Assembly (NCBI GenBank): GCA_016292635.1
Contig: JAEDIC010000006.1
Coordinates: 1 to 64,000, forward strand
Direction of reading: 5' to 3'
DNA: 64,000 nt
Source: Clostridia bacterium
GTDB taxonomy: Bacteria; Bacillota; Clostridia; Christensenellales; CAG-138
Part shown: positions 43,527 through 51,131 of the stretch, piece by piece
How the letters are laid out: every line of letters starts with the position of its first letter
Numbering within the stretch: position 1 is the first letter of the stretch
Notes under the pieces: generated by a model
What the model was told of the DNA's origin: nothing
What the model saw: only the letters and a program-made list of their open reading frames with translations
Databases searched by the model: none
Translations under genes and position numbers: made by a program

Positions 43527-44037
43527 TTGATCTCGCCTCCCTTATGAGCTTGAGTATGAGGCTGTCAAATTTGGCCTCTCCTTCAATTTCCCCATCAGGA
43601 GCCTCCACTATGCACAGGGGCGGAAACATTACGCACCACCAGTTTTTTCCTTTTCCTTCCCCAAGTATCACCCGCAATGCCTCATACTCCCCGGCGGGAT
43701 AAACCACACCGGCGTATTCCTTGTCCGGGAAGTCATACCTGCCCATGTGCAGCTCCGCACCGTAGTCCATGCCGTATTGGGCCAGGGCGGTGTCTATTGC
43801 GGCGCAAAGCCCCGCCCCGTCCTCCATGAGCCGGGCCTTTGTTTCTCTGGCGGAGGATACGTCCCACATATCCCGCTCATAGCCCAGTATGGCGTCCCGC
43901 ACCGCAAGCTTCGCCGCCTGGTCCTCCACGCTGTCGCTGTTGGCAATAACGTGCAGGCGGAATATGCCGGGGCGAAACATCGCCATGCATAAGAGGCAGC
44001 ACAGGCAAACCGAGTATATATACATAAACCTTTTCAC
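43510..44037 (-). CDS. spoIIR: Stage II sporulation protein R
   Basis: A 175-aa SpoIIR: signal/anchor helix at the N-terminus and the family core FRLHVIANSDSVEDQAAKLAVRDAIL, then WWCVMFPPLCIV near the C-terminus. Secreted from the forespore, it triggers SpoIIGA to process pro-sigma-E in the mother cell. The long open frame continues far upstream by chance; the GTG at 44037 with AAGGAG six bases before is the best start. Head of the spoIIR-sleB-ypeB unit. Confidence 0.9.
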   Translation of the reverse strand: MKRFMYIYSVCLCCLLCMAMFRPGIFRLHVIANSDSVEDQAAKLAVRDAILGYERDMWDVSSARETKARLMEDGAGLCAAIDTALAQYGMDYGAELHMGRYDFPDKEYAGVVYPAGEYEALRVILGEGKGKNWWCVMFPPLCIVEAPDGEIEGEAKFDSLILKLIREARSSEKQP

Positions 44038-44133
44038 TTTTTTCTCCTTCATATAAATAAAATGCATAGGTGAGATTATCCCCATACACCTCGCCGCATA
44101 TACATTTTTAAATGGGTTTGTTATAATGAACAC

Positions 44134-44946
44134 ATGGAAATAAACGCTTACGCAAAAATAAACATTACCCTGGACGTGCTGAGAAAGCGGCAGGACGGCT
44201 ATCACGACCTTCGGGGGATAATGTGCGCCGTGTCTGTATCGGACAGGGTGCGCATTGAACCCGCTTCCGAAATACTCTTCCGCTCTGACATACCCCTTCC
44301 TAAAAACAACACGGCGGTTCGTGCCGCCGGGCTTTTTATGGAAAAGACCGGCAAGGGTGCCGCCATACACATCACAAAGGGCATACCCTCCGAGGCCGGC
44401 ATGGGCGGCGCAAGCGCCGATGCCGCGGCGGTTCTTCGCGGCATGAATGAGCTTTACGGCGGCATAGTTGAGGAATCCCGGCTGTATGAGATGGGTCTTG
44501 CCATCGGCGCAGACGTGCCCTTCTGCCTTATGGGGGGCTGCGCCGTTGCGGAGGGCGTTGGGGAGATACTTACCCCCCTGCCCACCCCGAAGCTTGATCT
44601 GCTCATAGTAAAGGGCAGCGGCGGAGTAAGTACCGGGGCGCTGTTCAAGGCGCTGAAGCTCCCGGTGCGGCATCCTGATACCGACGCCGCAATCCAAGCC
44701 ATACAGCGGGGAGATATGACCGCCCTTGCAAATTGCGCAGAAAACGCCCTTGAGGCCCCCGCCTCCGCAATACTGCCGGAGATAGCGGAAAATAAAGCGG
44801 CGCTTTTGCATAATGGCGCCATTTCCGCCTTTATGACGGGCAGCGGCGCGGCTGTGGTTGGCATATTCCGGGATGGGCATGCGGCGCAGCAGGCGAAAAA
44901 AGCTTTCGCCCATCTGCCTTTTGCTTGTGTTTGCCATACATTGTGA
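44134..44946 (+). CDS. ispE: 4-diphosphocytidyl-2-C-methyl-D-erythritol kinase
   Basis: A 270-aa GHMP kinase of the MEP isoprenoid pathway. It has AYAKINITLDVLRKRQDGYHDL at the N-terminus, the ATP loop IPSEAGMGGASADAAA (about 89-104) and a C-terminal MTGSGAAVVGIF motif 3. It phosphorylates CDP-methylerythritol. Promoter divergent from spoIIR. Canonical length. Confidence 0.95.
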   Translation: MEINAYAKINITLDVLRKRQDGYHDLRGIMCAVSVSDRVRIEPASEILFRSDIPLPKNNTAVRAAGLFMEKTGKGAAIHITKGIPSEAGMGGASADAAAVLRGMNELYGGIVEESRLYEMGLAIGADVPFCLMGGCAVAEGVGEILTPLPTPKLDLLIVKGSGGVSTGALFKALKLPVRHPDTDAAIQAIQRGDMTALANCAENALEAPASAILPEIAENKAALLHNGAISAFMTGSGAAVVGIFRDGHAAQQAKKAFAHLPFACVCHTL

Positions 44947-45000
44947 TATAATGGGGTTCGCAGAAAGAATACGGATGTGATTCATGATATGGAGGACGAT

Positions 45001-46362
45001 ATGACCCATATAGACGGACATAAAAAAATACACCTTATAGGCATCGGCGGCTGCTCCATGAACGGCCTTGCTCAGATACTCAGGGACAAAGGCTATGAAG
45101 TAAAGGGCAGCGACAGCGCCGTTTCCCCCTTTACCGAGCGGCTTACGGAGCTTGGCATCCCGGTAACCATCGGCCAGAAAGCCGAAAACCTGGGGGATGC
45201 GGACCTTGTGATATACTCTGCCGCCATAAAGCCGGATAACCCCGAGCGAGTCGAGGCAAGGCGCCTTGGCATACCGGAGCTTGAGCGCAGCGTGGTGCTG
45301 GGCCAGCTTACCGAGGGGTATAAGAACGTTGTGGGCATAGCGGGCTGCCACGGCAAAACCACTATAACCTCCATGCTGGCGCTTATATCCCAAATGGGCG
45401 GCATGGACGCCACGGTGCATATCGGCGGCTTTGTGGAATTTCTCCAGGGGGGCACACGCATCGGCTCCCATGACCTTTTTATCACGGAGGCCTGCGAATA
45501 CGTTGAAAGTTTCCTTACCCTCCGCCCCACCATTGCCCTTATAAACAATATTGACAACGACCATCTGGATTACTATAAAACCATCGACAATATAGTAAAG
45601 GCCTTTGAAAAGTTTATCGGCCTTTTGCCCGAAGATGGCTGTTTTATCGCCTGCACGGACGATTTCCGCGTAAAGGCATTATACGACAATTTCCCCGGAA
45701 ATAAGCTGTCCTACGGCATGGCGTCCGGGGACTATACCCCCGCAAACCTCGTATATGACAAAGAGGGCTGCCCTTCCTTTGACCTGTGCTTCAGGAACGA
45801 ACCCATCGGCTCCATCAAGCTCCATGTGCCCGGCAGCCACGGCGTTATAGATGCCATCGCCGCCGCGGCGGTAGCCCTGCGTCTGGGCGGGGACATGAAG
45901 GTCATATCCGAGGCTCTTTCCGCCTTCCGCAATACCCGCAGGCGCTTCGAGTTTTACGGCGAGCGTGACGGAATTCGCGTGTATCACGACTATGCCCACC
46001 ATCCCGCCGAAGCCCGGGCCGCGTTGGACGCAGCCAGCCGTATAGCCCACAACAGGCTCTGGTGCGTTTTCCAGTGCAACAGCTACACCCGGGCAAAGAC
46101 CCTCTTTACAGGCAGCGTTGACTGCTTCAATCAGGCGGACGGCGTGCTGGTGCCGGATATATTCCCCGGCAGAGAGAAGGACGACGGTTCCGTACACGCC
46201 CGCGATATGACGGACGCCATAAACGCCGGCGGCGGAAAGGCCATATACCTGTCCACCTTCGAGGAGATACGCTCATGGCTGGATGCCAACGCCGCCCCCG
46301 GCGATATCGTCATCACCCTTGGCTCAGGCGATGTTTACAAGCAGACGGATAAGCTGCTGTAG
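45001..46362 (+). CDS. murC: UDP-N-acetylmuramate-L-alanine ligase
   Basis: A 453-aa Mur ligase: N-terminal Rossmann domain HLIGIGGCSMNGLA, central ATP site GIAGCHGKTTITS (about 113-125), NNIDNDHLDYY, and the C-terminal DYAHHPAE motif. It adds L-Ala to UDP-MurNAc. The ATG at 45001 has GGAGG five bases upstream; an in-frame ATG 24 bp earlier is less likely. The usual GIGG.GM..IA reads GCSMNGLA here. Confidence 0.94.
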   Translation: MTHIDGHKKIHLIGIGGCSMNGLAQILRDKGYEVKGSDSAVSPFTERLTELGIPVTIGQKAENLGDADLVIYSAAIKPDNPERVEARRLGIPELERSVVLGQLTEGYKNVVGIAGCHGKTTITSMLALISQMGGMDATVHIGGFVEFLQGGTRIGSHDLFITEACEYVESFLTLRPTIALINNIDNDHLDYYKTIDNIVKAFEKFIGLLPEDGCFIACTDDFRVKALYDNFPGNKLSYGMASGDYTPANLVYDKEGCPSFDLCFRNEPIGSIKLHVPGSHGVIDAIAAAAVALRLGGDMKVISEALSAFRNTRRRFEFYGERDGIRVYHDYAHHPAEARAALDAASRIAHNRLWCVFQCNSYTRAKTLFTGSVDCFNQADGVLVPDIFPGREKDDGSVHARDMTDAINAGGGKAIYLSTFEEIRSWLDANAAPGDIVITLGSGDVYKQTDKLL

Positions 46363-46498
46363 TTGCCCTTTCTTTTAAGAAAAGTGAAAACCTTTTTTAT
46401 GGAGGCGCATTAAAAAGGGCGAACCATAGCGCCGTGGGTGAGGAATAATCCTTGCGCCGCTACGATGTGTCATTTATAATATTTTATGAGGTGATACG

Positions 46499-46912
46499 AT
46501 GACGAACGAAGAAAAGATTCTGGAAATACTCGGAACTATGCAAGCCGATATGAACGGCATGAAGGCCGATATAAACGGCATGAAGGCCGACATGAACGGC
46601 ATGAAGGCTGACATAAACGGCATGAAGGCTGACATGAACGGCATGCAGGCCGACATAAACGGCATGAAGGCCGACATGAACGGCATGAAGGCCGACATGA
46701 ACGGCATGCAGGCCGACATCCTCAAATTACAGATGCAGAATGAAAACGTAATCATTCCTCAGCTTAAGGCCCTTGCGGAAGGTCATGAAATGCTGGCGCA
46801 AACGCTGGCACCCAAAAACAGGGTTGACGAACTGGAAAACGACGTTAATATTTTGAAGCTGGCAGTTCAGGCCATGAGCGCAGAGCTTCAGCAGCTAAAG
46901 AAAGCCCAATAA
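46499..46912 (+). CDS. Heptad-repeat coiled-coil protein
   Basis: A 137-aa protein of no recognised family. Residues 14-69 are eight almost identical heptads M-(K/Q)-A-D-(I/M)-N-G, encoded by 21-bp tandem repeats at 46538-46705, and a ninth degenerate unit follows. The C-terminal half (LKALAEGHEMLAQTL..VDELENDVNILKLAVQAMSAELQQL) is a regular coiled coil. No signal peptide. RBS GAGGTG precedes the ATG. Probably a rod-like oligomer. The repeat number may vary between strains. Confidence 0.75.
   Translation: MTNEEKILEILGTMQADMNGMKADINGMKADMNGMKADINGMKADMNGMQADINGMKADMNGMKADMNGMQADILKLQMQNENVIIPQLKALAEGHEMLAQTLAPKNRVDELENDVNILKLAVQAMSAELQQLKKAQ
46538..46705 (+). repeat. 21-bp in-frame tandem repeat, 8 units
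   Basis: Eight consecutive 21-bp units of the form ATGAAGGCCGACATAAACGG + C with few synonymous changes, inside the heptad-repeat gene. A candidate variable-number tandem repeat. Confidence 0.9.
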
Positions 46913-46930
46913 AAGCCCATATGCTATATG

Positions 46931-46962
46931 GCGCAGGACCTAAACGGTCTTGCGCTTTTTTT
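46931..46962 (+). terminator. Terminator after heptad-repeat gene
   Basis: GCGCAGGACC paired with GGTCTTGCGC (one wobble), then T7. Confidence 0.85.
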
Positions 46963-47054
46963 GCAAAAGGATGTATGCGCCATCAGGCCCGCTTTCCTTT
47001 TTACGCAAGGGCAAAAGCTCATCTTCCAAGTAATATTTACCAAAAACAAAAAAA

Positions 47055-47072
47055 GGGGGGACTTGCGTCCCC
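47055..47072. repeat. Hairpin flanking repeat copy 3, left
   Basis: GGGGGGACTTGCGTCCCC, nearly identical to a hairpin at 47278-47296 on the other side of repeat copy 3. Confidence 0.6.
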
Positions 47073-47078
47073 AACAGT

Positions 47079-47270
47079 CTGTCAAAAAGCCCCTTGGGGG
47101 TTCGGGGGCCGCAGCCCCCGGAGGCTTCAATCGGATTTGGCGACATGTGCGGCAAATCCGCAAAAGCCTTGCGCAGCAAGGGTTTCTTTTCATGGATCCC
47201 TGGCCGTGCCGCAGGCACAAGGGAGCCATGCAAACCTCGAAAAAGTGGCATAATGCCACTTTTTCGACAA
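47079..47270 (+). repeat. Structured interspersed repeat, copy 3
   Basis: Third copy of the roughly 190-bp element, same orientation as the others, with weaker terminal inverted repeats (CTGTCAAAAAG and TGTCGAAAAA). Internal hairpins CGGATTTG/CAAATCCG and CGAAAAAGTGGC/GCCACTTTTTCG are intact. It lies at the 3' boundary of the phage-derived operon. Confidence 0.8.
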
Positions 47271-47277
47271 CCTAGGG

Positions 47278-47296
47278 GGGGGGACTTACGTCCCCC
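47278..47296. repeat. Hairpin flanking repeat copy 3, right
   Basis: GGGGGGACTTACGTCCCCC, six bases after the holin gene stop (minus strand). It may also end the phage-derived operon. Confidence 0.6.
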
Positions 47297-47301
47297 TTAA
47301 C

Positions 47302-47706
47302 TTATTCCGCCTTTTCCTCGGCATGAAGCTTGGCAAGGGCGTTTTTCAGTGTTTCGGGCAGGGGCAGACCCAGCCTGCCTGCGTTTTCCAGTATGGAAAT
47401 TCCCTCATTGGCGATGTAAAACATACATACCGCGCTGCGAACGGCGCCGTTTGTGGCGGGTGCCAGTTTGTCCAGCATGGCGGCAAGGGCCACCAGAACG
47501 AATATAAATACCTTTTTCACAAGGCCCTTGAAGCCCACAGTGCTGCAAAGCTCCTTTGAAACGGCGGCATATGCGACGCCGGTAAGATAATCCATCGCAA
47601 CCACGCACAGCAGCACGATTATGGGGGCGTCCCAGGGGCCAAACAGATATGCCAGCGCCCCACCTATGGCGGCAAACAGGCCGCCGGTAACTATCTCATT
47701 GTTCAT
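47302..47706 (-). CDS. Phage holin family protein
   Basis: A 134-aa membrane protein with three or four hydrophobic segments and the phage_holin_4 (Bhl-type) pattern: PIIVLLCVVAMDYLTGVAYA, then GFKGLVKKVFIFVLVALAAMLD, ending FYIANEGISILENAGRLGLPLP. Holins of this group permeabilise the membrane for a lysin. RBS AGGAGAGGAG. Last gene of the phage-derived operon, 19 bp after the lysin gene. Confidence 0.92.
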   Translation of the reverse strand: MNNEIVTGGLFAAIGGALAYLFGPWDAPIIVLLCVVAMDYLTGVAYAAVSKELCSTVGFKGLVKKVFIFVLVALAAMLDKLAPATNGAVRSAVCMFYIANEGISILENAGRLGLPLPETLKNALAKLHAEEKAE

Positions 47707-47725
47707 ATTGTATATTTCTCCTCTC

Positions 47726-48436
47726 CTATGCCTTTTTGAGGCGGCTTGAGTCGCACCAGCCTCTTATGTATCGGCTTTCTTTTTTTATGACCTCCGCCCA
47801 GCCGTCCTGCCGGGACAGCATGAGAACTTTGTCGTTCTTATTCACCCTGCCGATGATATCCCCGGCGGGCGTCTCCCGAAGATTCACAAACGTTGCGCCG
47901 GAATAATAATACATTTCCGGATAATAGGGTTCGTCCTCCGCTTCCCCGCTGGTTATAACGCTCAAGCGGCCATAGCGGTTCCAGTAGCTTTTTGAGGATG
48001 CGTCAATGGTGCGCAGCACCACGCCGTCATCCCTGCCCTTTGCCTCTATGACCATGCCGTCCCCAAGGAAAACGCCAACGTGGTATATCCTGCTCCCGTT
48101 GTGACGGAACACCAGGTCCCCCGGAGCAAGGTCAAAACGGCTGCTTATCTTTTCCGCCGCGGCATAAAGCCCTCGGGAGGACATATCAGACCTATACAGT
48201 CCCTCGTCCATGAGAAATTTCATTATAAGCCCGCTGCAGTCGTATGCTGCGATGGGGTCCATGCCCTCGGCCTTTCGTCTGCGCCAGAGGGCGATGGCAC
48301 GCTCTGCGTTTTTGTCGTTTGTCTCCTTTTTGCGTATCCACTCCTCGGTTATATCCGTTTCTCCCTGTGCGCCCCATACGTATATGCAGCCCACCTGAGA
48401 GCGGAGGTACTCTATAAATCTTTCTTTCACGCTCAT
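47726..48436 (-). CDS. NlpC/P60 peptidase with C-terminal SH3 domain, endolysin-like
   Basis: A 236-aa cytosolic (signal-less) cell-wall hydrolase. Residues about 1-160 form an NlpC/P60 domain with catalytic cysteine in AYDCSGLIMKF (about residue 68) and histidine in IYHVGVFLGDG (about 120). Residues 175-234 are an SH3-like domain (ATFVNLRETPAGDIIGRVNKNDKV..GWAEV). With no signal peptide and a holin downstream it fits a phage-type endolysin. The first 40 residues include a longer helix than in most P60 enzymes. Confidence 0.9.
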   Translation of the reverse strand: MSVKERFIEYLRSQVGCIYVWGAQGETDITEEWIRKKETNDKNAERAIALWRRRKAEGMDPIAAYDCSGLIMKFLMDEGLYRSDMSSRGLYAAAEKISSRFDLAPGDLVFRHNGSRIYHVGVFLGDGMVIEAKGRDDGVVLRTIDASSKSYWNRYGRLSVITSGEAEDEPYYPEMYYYSGATFVNLRETPAGDIIGRVNKNDKVLMLSRQDGWAEVIKKESRYIRGWCDSSRLKKA

Positions 48437-48458
48437 TTTGGCGACCTCACTTTATATA

Positions 48459-48695
48459 TTAATTAAGCGACGCTATCGCCGCGGCGATGGCGGAGTCCAC
48501 ATATGCCTTTATGGCTCTGTTTTCCACGGGATTCGTGGAGGTGTCGCTCATCTCGCTGTCGATAGGCCCTGATTCGGGGGTAATCACCAGATCGTCCTCC
48601 CCTATAAGGCCCTCCGCCACAGCAGCGGCCCGTTCCTCCTCGCTGTTGAAAACGTGCACCTTCATAAGATGCAGTTCACGCTCTGTGGAAATCAT
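48459..48695 (-). CDS. Small phage structural-type protein
   Basis: A 78-aa protein ending with STNPVENRAIKAYVDSAIAAAI, a phrase common in phage tail-fibre and baseplate accessory proteins of Firmicutes. The ATG overlaps the stop of the gene before it by 4 bp; an internal ATG ten codons later is possible. Role unknown, presumably virion surface. Confidence 0.7.
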   Translation of the reverse strand: MISTERELHLMKVHVFNSEEERAAAVAEGLIGEDDLVITPESGPIDSEMSDTSTNPVENRAIKAYVDSAIAAAIASLN

Positions 48696-49027
48696 TCCTT
48701 ATTCACCCCCAGTATAATGTATTCTACCTTTGCCGTATTTGCTAGGCTTGCCTCGCTTACCACGCCGACTATGCGGGTATCCGTTTCGCTGTACAGCCGT
48801 GTGGTCACGGGACACTTTCCCCCGGAAATCAGGGTAAGGTCCGCTCCCAGCGCGGAGCGGTAATATACCGCAAGCTCGGATGAACCGCCCACGGTGGTGC
48901 GGAATGCCGCCATAAGTGGGATTACCGTCAGCGGTATGCTGATTAGGTCAAATCCGTCTATTCCGGAAAACGTGCCGGATATTACCCCAAGGCCGGGATT
49001 GTGTCCCCTTAAAAGATTAAACAGCAT
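48692..49027 (-). CDS. Phage-operon hypothetical protein
   Basis: A 111-aa beta-rich protein (FDLISIPLTVIPLMAAFRTT, GADLTLISGG) of no recognised family. It is sandwiched between other virion-type genes with a 4-bp gap and a 4-bp overlap, so it belongs to the operon. No signal peptide. Could be a fibre or baseplate decoration. Confidence 0.65.
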   Translation of the reverse strand: MLFNLLRGHNPGLGVISGTFSGIDGFDLISIPLTVIPLMAAFRTTVGGSSELAVYYRSALGADLTLISGGKCPVTTRLYSETDTRIVGVVSEASLANTAKVEYIILGVNKE

Positions 49028-49031
49028 ATCC

Positions 49032-49448
49032 CTACCCCCATATCAGCACGTTCACATCCACATCCCCATTAGGTATCTTGTCCGCAGAGAATGTGAGGGA
49101 GTTGTAGCCCTGAACGCTGCAGCGAATGTTTGCCTCGGTGTATACCCCCCAATCAAGGGGTACAGGGCCCACTATGGCATACTTGCTGCTGCGCATTCCG
49201 CTTACGCCAACGGTTTGCGTGCAGGTTGAGGTATACTCCTTCCAGTCCGTCTCATACAGGGTAAGGGTCACAGCCGTGGGCTTTGAGGCATATTCCTCAT
49301 GGGTATGCTCTGCCGCCGCCGCGCCTATGGCCTGGGGGGTTATCTCATCCCCGCCCCCTGTGGCATGGGTCTCTCCGTGTCCGTTTACAAGGCTGGTGCC
49401 CGCAACGCCGTTGGCGAGAACAAGCCTGTTCCCAAGGTATACCGCCAT
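49032..49448 (-). CDS. Phage tail-fibre-like protein
   Basis: A 138-aa protein. The N-terminal GNRLVLANGVAGTSLVNGHGETHATGGGDEITPQAIGA is the kind of repeat seen in phage fibres (HG.THA.GG.D.ITP..IGA), followed by AAAEHTHEEYASK and a beta-sandwich-like C-terminal part. It probably forms a short fibre or baseplate tip. RBS AGGAGGTATAA precedes the ATG. Confidence 0.78.
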   Translation of the reverse strand: MAVYLGNRLVLANGVAGTSLVNGHGETHATGGGDEITPQAIGAAAAEHTHEEYASKPTAVTLTLYETDWKEYTSTCTQTVGVSGMRSSKYAIVGPVPLDWGVYTEANIRCSVQGYNSLTFSADKIPNGDVDVNVLIWG

Positions 49449-49452
49449 TGTT

Positions 49453-50028
49453 TTATACCTCCTCCGTATAGTAAATTATCCGCCATGTGCTGATGTTTCC
49501 GTCCAATGCGCCATGGCAGAGGGCGGCGGCGGAGTTTGCGTTGTCCGCCGCCTCGGAGGCGGAGGCCTCCAGTGTTTCCACCCGCTCAATAAGGCCGGAC
49601 AACACGGGCATTTCCGGGGAGGAGGCTATAGTCTCCTCCCCCATAATGGCCCGACGGCAGGCAAAGTTGAATTTTGCGGTGGTAACAAGGGTGGAAAGGT
49701 CGGCGTCGGAATATATCTGCAGTTCGCATTCCACCATGCCGGGAGCTACCGAGCCTGTAAAAAGGTCTATATCTACCTGATTGTTCAGCACCCCGCAGAG
49801 GGTAACGCCCCCTTCCGCATTGCCGCTGTCCTGATAGGCGGTGCCGTCGCTTTTTGAAAAAACCGCCACCACCCTGCACCCGGTAAGGTCAACGGGGTCT
49901 CCCTCGTCGGTAAGCAGTATGGACAGCTGATTGCCGCTGTCCCCCTCCACCACGGTAAACTCACGGTTTGCGCCGGAGTCCGCAATATCCAGCGCAATGC
50001 TGAATCTCTTTTTTACCGTTCCGGACAT
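49453..50028 (-). CDS. BppU-like baseplate upper protein
   Basis: A 191-aa protein whose first 125 residues match the immunoglobulin-like BppU N-terminal domain of Firmicute phages (RFSIALDIADSG...FTVVEGDSGNQLSILLTDEGDPVDLTGCRVVAVFSKSDG, then GMVECELQIYS..., FNFACRRAI). The end is a short coiled coil (SGLIERVETLEASASEAADNANSAAA). This domain links fibres to the tail of siphophages; here it is in an operon with no tail-tube genes. RBS AGGAGG. Confidence 0.83.
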   Translation of the reverse strand: MSGTVKKRFSIALDIADSGANREFTVVEGDSGNQLSILLTDEGDPVDLTGCRVVAVFSKSDGTAYQDSGNAEGGVTLCGVLNNQVDIDLFTGSVAPGMVECELQIYSDADLSTLVTTAKFNFACRRAIMGEETIASSPEMPVLSGLIERVETLEASASEAADNANSAAALCHGALDGNISTWRIIYYTEEV

Positions 50029-50038
50029 GGGTCACCTC

Positions 50039-50935
50039 CTAATTGCCGCCGTACTGCTTTTTCAGGTTTTCATACAGGGCGCTGCCAAGGGCGGAGAATA
50101 TTTCGTCCCTGCGGCTGCTCCAATATTCGGTGGAGCTGTTGAAAAGCATCTTCTGCTGGGCGGGGGTAAGGTTTCTCACATATTCGGTATAGTCGGCGGT
50201 GGAAAGGCCGCTCTTTTTTGATGAGCCTGAGGATCCGCCGGATGATCCCGAAGATCTGCCGGAAGCCTGTCTTTCCATAGCGGCATTCTGCTGGGCAAGG
50301 TACTGGCTGTACCAGTCGGAGGCCATGGACAGGGCAGTCTCCGCTGCCGCGGCTGCGGCGGATGCGTTGTACTGCTGGGCGCTGAGGCTCATCTGGTCGT
50401 ACTGGCTTAGGGTGTCGTATATGCGCTCCGCAAGCACCGCACCGTACTGGGCCTCTATCTCCCCTATGTCGTCCTGCGCCTCCTCCATTTCCCTTGCCTT
50501 TACCGAGGTAACGTAGGTGCTGCCGCCCATGCCCCGGGATACCGCGTCCGCATCCAGCTCCGCCATATCCCTCTCCGCCGCCCTGTTTCGCTTTTCAATG
50601 GCGGCATCGGCGCTGGGGCGCAGTATGCTGCTCCACATGGAGCTCACCTCGTCTTTACTGGGGGGCTTTACCGTTACGGTTGGCACGGAAAGGCTGTTCT
50701 TTATGGCGTTGTAATAGCCGTCGAACGTTTGGTTCCTGCCGCTGTCCCCCCAGTTGAAGCCGCCGGTGTTCTGGATTGCCTGCTGCCGGGCTATGCTGGC
50801 CCTGTATGCGGCGTCGGTATCCGGGCCCCATATGCCGTCAACCTTTACCCCAAGCTGTCGCTGATATTCCTTTACCTTTGATACGGAATTCACCCCTTGG
50901 GGAGGGGCGTATCCGTCCATGTAATAAGATGCCAT
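50039..50935 (-). CDS. Peptidoglycan-binding helical protein of the phage operon
   Basis: A 298-aa protein: N-terminal PG_binding_1-type motif (SVSKVKEYQRQLGVKVDGIWGPDTDAAYRA, about 17-46), then long alpha-helical Ala/Glu/Gln-rich segments, a Ser/Gly linker (ASGRSSGSSGGSSGSS) and a short C-terminal domain (YTEYVRNLTPAQQKMLF). No signal peptide. Placement suggests a virion-associated or ejection-type protein contacting the cell wall. Family otherwise unknown. Confidence 0.75.
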   Translation of the reverse strand: MASYYMDGYAPPQGVNSVSKVKEYQRQLGVKVDGIWGPDTDAAYRASIARQQAIQNTGGFNWGDSGRNQTFDGYYNAIKNSLSVPTVTVKPPSKDEVSSMWSSILRPSADAAIEKRNRAAERDMAELDADAVSRGMGGSTYVTSVKAREMEEAQDDIGEIEAQYGAVLAERIYDTLSQYDQMSLSAQQYNASAAAAAAETALSMASDWYSQYLAQQNAAMERQASGRSSGSSGGSSGSSKKSGLSTADYTEYVRNLTPAQQKMLFNSSTEYWSSRRDEIFSALGSALYENLKKQYGGN

Positions 50936-50963
50936 GTGTGTTTTCCTCCTTCTTTATCCGCGG

Positions 50964-51131
50964 CTATTCAAGGGCTGAAAGCCGCTCTTCCATTTCCTCA
51001 AGCTTCCGGGCTATGAGGGCAAAGTTCTGGTTCAGGTTGTTTTCGTTTGCCTTTACCGTTTCCTGATACATATCCTCCGTCATGTCCGAAGGCAGCGCCA
51101 CATAGTACAGCGCCCGCATATCCATTGCCAT
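50964..51131 (-). CDS. 55-aa helical phage-operon protein
   Basis: A 55-codon gene too short for routine calling. It starts directly after the stop of the propeller gene (TAA-ATG) with AGGAGGG upstream. The peptide has an N-terminal MDMRALYYVALP then a coiled coil (NENNLNQNFALIARKLEEMEERLSALE). It fills the gap exactly, supporting it as real. Function unknown. Confidence 0.75.
   Translation of the reverse strand: MAMDMRALYYVALPSDMTEDMYQETVKANENNLNQNFALIARKLEEMEERLSALE

Noticed and set aside
43510..45564. A 684-codon frame on the minus strand
   Set aside because: Only the last 175 codons are spoIIR; the rest lies antisense to ispE and murC with no family pattern.
46538..46726. CRISPR-like array
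   Set aside because: Repeats are contiguous 21-bp coding units without spacers, in frame inside a protein.
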